54,120 bases of DNA from Pelotomaculum terephthalicicum JT (lineage in GTDB: Bacteria; Bacillota; Desulfotomaculia; Desulfotomaculales; Pelotomaculaceae): assembly GCF_022410535.1 (NCBI RefSeq), contig NZ_JAKNBL010000021.1, forward strand, positions 1 through 54,120, given 5' to 3'. A model generated the notes under the pieces. That model was not told where the DNA came from and searched no databases. It saw only the letters and a list, made by a program, of their open reading frames with translations. The translations under genes and the position numbers were made by a program. This document shows positions 51,301 through 54,120 of this stretch, one piece after another (the first letter of the stretch is position 1; each line of letters begins with the position of its first letter).

Positions 51301-54031
51301 AATACTTGGCAGTTCGGGAACTGCCACTACCATTATTGATTCTTATGCCATACTGCCGGTGAATGGCTCTAGTAAAGTTGGCGGTTTAGTTGGTTATACA
51401 AGCACAAGTCCAATAATAACCCGCTGTTACTTCGCTGGTACAGTTGCCGGAGATTCGAGTGTTTATGGATTGGCGGGCAGCGCCACATACACCAGTTCCT
51501 ATTATGATTCAACGGTTGCTGGAATATCTACGGGTACCGGAGCGAAAACAACCGAGGAGATGAAACAAAAAGCTACATTTATCGGTTGGGATTTTGATAA
51601 TTTGTGGAATATAGATGAAGGTGTTACTTATCCTTATTTATGGTCAGACACTGCGCCGGGAACTAATTCGTATATAATTACGACTGCCCAACAGCTTAAT
51701 GATATTAGAGATGATATTTACGCTTCTTATCAATTAGGGAATGACATTGACTTGGGCGGTACAACGTGGACACCGATTCCCCGCTTCCATGGTAATTTTG
51801 ATGGAAACGGATATAGCATTAAAAACTTAACCTCCACTACAAAAGGTCTTTTTGACAGTGTCACCGGGACTTCCCGTGCTCACGCGACAATTAAGGACTT
51901 AACCATAACTGTAAATTCAATTAACACCAGTTCAAGTACGGTTGGCGGGCTGGTTGGAAGCAGCAGTTATCTTGATATCAGCGAAGTTGCCGTGCTGAAT
52001 GCAAACAGTGGTACGGGAATTAATACAAACAAAACCAATATAGGTGGGATACTTGGCAGTGCGGGAACTTCCACTACCATAACCGATTCCTACGCAATAC
52101 TGCCGGTGAATGGTTCCAGCAAAGTTGGCGGTTTGGTTGGCTACACAAGCACAAGTCCAATAATAACCCGCTGTTATTTCGCCGGAACAGTAACTGGTAA
52201 TTCGAGTATTTACGGGCTGGCAGGCAGCGCCAATTTCACCAGTACCTATTATGACGGCGTAGTTGCCGGAATCAACCCCGTTGATAAAGCGCAAATGAAA
52301 TTGACCTCGGGAATGACTCATCAGGCAATTTATACTGGTTGGGACTTTACAAATACTTGGGCAATTGATGAAGGTAGTTCTTATCCTTACTTGAGAAAGT
52401 TTGAAAAACCTGTAAACGTCACCATCATAAACATCAGTGATGTGCCTTCCGGGGCGGGAACCTCCGCTGATCCGTATATAATTGCCACTGCCCAGCAGCT
52501 TAATAATATTAGGTATGATATTTACGCTTTCTATAAATTAGGCAATGACATTGATTTAAACAGTACGACGTGGACATCGATTCCTGACTTCCATGGCAAT
52601 TTTGATGGAAACGGATATGGTATTAAAAACTTAACCTCCACTACAAAAGGTTTTTTTGATAGTGTCAAAGGAAAAGCCAGTAATCACGCGATAATTAAGA
52701 ACTTAACCTTAACGATTAAATTAGTAAATACAAGTGCAAATAACGTTGGTGGGTTAGTTGGGAGCGGTAGTTATCTTGATATCAGCAAAGGTGCCGTGCT
52801 GAATGCGGATAGTGGCACTGGCATCAACTCAAGCAGTTCGAATATAGGCGGGATTATTGGCAATGCGGGATCTAACACTACCATGACCGATTCATACGCA
52901 ATATTGCCGGTAAATGGTTCCAGCTACGTTGGCGGTTTAGTTGGTTATACAAGTACGAATCCAATAATAACCCGCTGTTATTCCGCTGGAACAGTTACTG
53001 GAAATTCGAGTGTTTATGGACTGACAGACAGTGCCACTTTCACCAGTTCCTATTACAACGGCGTGGTTGCCGGAATCGACCCAGCTGATAAAGCGCAAAT
53101 GAAATTGACCTCAGGAATGACTCATGAGGCAATTTATATCGGTTGGGACTTTACCAATACCTGGGCAATTGACGAAGGTAGTTCTTATCCTTACCTGAGA
53201 AACTTAGAAAAACCTGTAAATGTGACCAGTATAAATACCAGTGATGTGCCTTCCGGGACGGGGACGTCTGCTGATCCGTATATAATTACAACTGCCCAAC
53301 AGCTTAATAATATTAGATATGATATATACGCTTTCTATAAATTAGGTAATGACATTGACTTAGACAATACAACGTGGACATCAGTTCCCGACTTCCATGG
53401 CAATTTTGACGGAAATGGATATATTATTAAGAACTTGACATCCATTACAAGAGGTCTTTTTGATAGTGTCAAAGGGACTTCCAGTAATCACGCAATTATT
53501 AAGAATTTAACCTTGACGGTTAAATCGGTAGATACAAGTTTAAGTAGTGTTGGTGGGTTGGTTGGAAACGGCAGTTATTTCAATATTAGCGTAGTTGCCG
53601 TACTGAACGCGGACAGTGGTACCGGAATTAATTCAAGCAGTAGTAAAATAGGCGGAATAATTGGCAGCGCGGGATCTACCAGCACCATAACCGATTCTTA
53701 CGCGATACTGCCGTTGAATGGTTACGGTCATGTTGGCGGTTTGGCTGGTTATATTAATACAAGTACATCTCCAAGACCGGTAATAACCCGCTGTTATTTC
53801 GCCGGAACAGTTGCTGGGAATTCGAGCGTTTATGGACTGGCGGACGGTGCTACCTTCATAAGTTCCTATTATGATTCAACTGTTGCCGGAATATCTACAG
53901 GCACTGGGGCTAAGACAACCGAGGAGATGAAACAACAAGCAACATTTGTTGGTTGGGATTTTGTGCATATATGGTATATGGATGAAGGCGTCATACGGTG
54001 CTCCCCATTGTCAAGACAAATTTTTGGCTGA
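48392..54031 (+). CDS. giant secreted GLUG-repeat protein, 3' end disrupted
   Basis: The 1879-residue protein has a signal peptide (about 30 residues, ending AAEA-M) and then seven tandem units of about 268 residues. Each unit carries beta-rich GLUG-type motifs (GGLVG) and a WTPIPDFHGNFDGNG-type segment. GLUG repeats occur in bacterial surface proteins, sometimes with IgA-peptidase or adhesin roles. The TTG start at 48392 follows AAGGAGG at ten bases. No wall anchor (LPxTG, SLH) is present. Compared with unit four, the last unit breaks off after WYMDEGV. It is replaced by an unrelated IRCSPLSRQIFG tail, so the C-terminus, and perhaps an anchor, was lost to an insertion at about 53991. Confidence 0.85.
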   Translation: MNVLRGFSKAILLLSLFYFAALLHLPAAEAMTGSGTTADPFIITTPGDLDAVRNNLTASYKLANNIDLNGITWTPITGFKGNLDGNGYGIKNLTSTTRGLFYSIAGTASTHATIKNLTLTVKSINTSLSSVGGLVGSGSYLDISKVAVLNADGGTGINSTNTYIGGILGTSGTSTTITDSYAILPVNSSSDAGGLVGHINTSPTITRCYFAGTVTGESSINGLAGTAAFTSSYYDSIVAGIAPVDKAQMKLTSGMVHQATFTGWDFTNIWAIDEGSSYPYLRNLEKPVNVTSINTGDVTSGAGTSADPYIITTAQQLNNIRYDIYSFYKLGYDIDLGSTMWTPVPDFHGNLDGNGYGIKNLTSTTKGLFDTVKGTASTHAIIKNLSLTISSVNTSSSTVGGLVGNSSYLDISEVAVLNADSGAGVNASKTNIGGIIGSSGTATTITDSYAILPVNGSSYVGGLVGSTSTSPIITRCYFAGTITGDSSVYGLAGSATFTSSYYNGVVAGIDPVDKAYMKLTSGMTHQVNYTGWDFTNTWAIDEGSSYPYLRNLEKPINVTSINTGDVPSGAGTSAEPYIITTAQQLNNIRYDIYSFYKLGYDIDLGSTMWTPVPDFHGNLDGNGYGIKNLTSTTKGLFDTVKGTASTHAIIKNLSLTISSVNTSSSTVGGLVGNSSYLDISEVAVLNADSGAGVNASKTNIGGIIGSSGTATTITDSYAILPVNGSSYVGGLVGSTSTSPIITRCYFAGTITGDSSVYGLAGSATFTSSYYDGVVAGIAPVDKTQMKLTSGMTYQVNYTGWDFTNTWAIDEGGSYPYLLKLEKPINVTSIDTSDVPAWAGTSADPYVITTAQQLNNIRYDIYAFYKLGNDIDLSGTMWTSIPDFHGNFDGNGYGIENLTSTTKGLFDSVTGTSSTHAVIKNLKLTIQSIDTSLSTVGGLVGSSSYLDISEVAVLDADSGTGINASKTNIGGILGSSGTATTIIDSYAILPVNGSSKVGGLVGYTSTSPIITRCYFAGTVAGDSSVYGLAGSATYTSSYYDSTVAGISTGTGAKTTEEMKQKATFIGWDFDNLWNIDEGVTYPYLWSDTAPGTNSYIITTAQQLNDIRDDIYASYQLGNDIDLGGTTWTPIPRFHGNFDGNGYSIKNLTSTTKGLFDSVTGTSRAHATIKDLTITVNSINTSSSTVGGLVGSSSYLDISEVAVLNANSGTGINTNKTNIGGILGSAGTSTTITDSYAILPVNGSSKVGGLVGYTSTSPIITRCYFAGTVTGNSSIYGLAGSANFTSTYYDGVVAGINPVDKAQMKLTSGMTHQAIYTGWDFTNTWAIDEGSSYPYLRKFEKPVNVTIINISDVPSGAGTSADPYIIATAQQLNNIRYDIYAFYKLGNDIDLNSTTWTSIPDFHGNFDGNGYGIKNLTSTTKGFFDSVKGKASNHAIIKNLTLTIKLVNTSANNVGGLVGSGSYLDISKGAVLNADSGTGINSSSSNIGGIIGNAGSNTTMTDSYAILPVNGSSYVGGLVGYTSTNPIITRCYSAGTVTGNSSVYGLTDSATFTSSYYNGVVAGIDPADKAQMKLTSGMTHEAIYIGWDFTNTWAIDEGSSYPYLRNLEKPVNVTSINTSDVPSGTGTSADPYIITTAQQLNNIRYDIYAFYKLGNDIDLDNTTWTSVPDFHGNFDGNGYIIKNLTSITRGLFDSVKGTSSNHAIIKNLTLTVKSVDTSLSSVGGLVGNGSYFNISVVAVLNADSGTGINSSSSKIGGIIGSAGSTSTITDSYAILPLNGYGHVGGLAGYINTSTSPRPVITRCYFAGTVAGNSSVYGLADGATFISSYYDSTVAGISTGTGAKTTEEMKQQATFVGWDFVHIWYMDEGVIRCSPLSRQIFG
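48517..53990 (+). repeat. seven tandem 804/747-nt coding repeats
   Basis: Comparable positions in each unit lie at 48517, 49321, 50125, 50929, 51676, 52480 and 53284. The steps are 804, 804, 804, 747, 804 and 804 bases. Units two and three are almost identical at the DNA level, with only scattered changes, pointing to recent duplication. Unit four and the final unit share a variant end with GTGAKTTEEMKQ, which gives a higher-order pattern. Confidence 0.85.
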
Positions 54032-54120
54032 CTTAAGTTAGGTCCTCCTTTCCTGGTGTTTATAGATATTCTTAATTCAGAACCACTACCTTTGGGGATG
54101 TCAAGGGCGAGCTTTGCTCG
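53991..54120. mobile_element. probable inserted element interrupting the GLUG gene
   Basis: Sequence similarity to the repeat unit stops abruptly at about 53990. The new sequence, read on the minus strand, contains a good ribosome site (AAAGGAGG near 54049) and reads out of the window. This suits the end of an insertion sequence or a fusion by rearrangement. The terminal repeats cannot be verified because the rest lies outside. The family is undetermined. Confidence 0.45.

Noticed and set aside
48517-53990. Long tandem repeats as a possible CRISPR or satellite array
   Set aside because: The repeats are in frame, coding, 804 bases long and encode GLUG motifs. There are no short repeat-spacer units.

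Overview
The window looks like a chromosomal segment of an anaerobic, endospore-forming Firmicute, most like the Peptococcaceae/Pelotomaculum-Desulfotomaculum group (inference from gene content; no 16S is present). Sporulation genes are spread along it: a Spo0E-like phosphatase, the ytfI-gerW pair, spoIIM, a previously unframed mciZ-like micro-gene, and sigI-rsgI. Anaerobe and syntroph traits are a PerR-like regulator with a rubrerythrin and a membrane HdrD/GlpC-like Fe-S oxidoreductase of the DUF224 (EMO) type. SLH and Ig-like surface proteins fit an S-layered Gram-positive envelope. No tRNA, rRNA or CRISPR array was seen. Layout. 0-4 kb: a divergent Fpg/Nei-like protein, MsrAB, a DUF1540 protein, and a stand-alone AICAR transformylase preceded by a promoter, a ZTP (pfl) riboswitch and a terminator. 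4-9 kb: an RND pump and its adaptor, divergent from a MerR-type regulator. 9-13.6 kb: an XRE regulator, a Spo0E-like protein, a leucine T-box controlling a short leuA, then an ECF sigma/anti-sigma pair running into ytfI-gerW. 13.7-16.7 kb: an eroded GIY-YIG-like gene, a DUF6530-like gene, perR-rubrerythrin, and a RAYT-type transposase inside imperfect inverted repeats. 16.7-21.5 kb: a vanadium-haloperoxidase-like protein, DUF554, and sigI-rsgI. 21.7-24 kb: a compact operon of a lone ABC ATPase, a HypB/CobW-like GTPase and a 4Fe-4S protein, which may be a metallocentre-maturation module. 24-32 kb: an M48 protease, an MCP remnant, a PepT-like peptidase, mciZ between hairpin repeats, then spoIIM, xerD, deoB and pdp. 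32-39 kb: a large structured RNA resembling the raiA motif, leading into a secreted Ig/beta-helix protein and an SLH protein. 39-44 kb: an ECF transporter (A1, A2, T, S) that also carries a membrane-anchored Ig-like protein and a small membrane-anchored protein. 43.8-46.8 kb: a TiaS-like protein, a small cysteine-cluster protein and the Fe-S oxidoreductase. 46.8-54.1 kb: a DNA-binding protein that fuses an XRE helix-turn-helix to two SbsA-like Ig domains, facing a giant secreted GLUG-repeat protein. The GLUG protein is built from seven units, mostly exactly 804 nt, and its 3' end appears cut by foreign DNA. Most striking candidates: the cytoplasmic HTH-Ig fusion together with the Ig-equipped ECF locus, the ABC/GTPase/Fe-S trio, the mciZ-like gene, and the raiA-like RNA ahead of surface-protein genes. 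All family calls come from reading motifs by eye. No database or covariance search was run.
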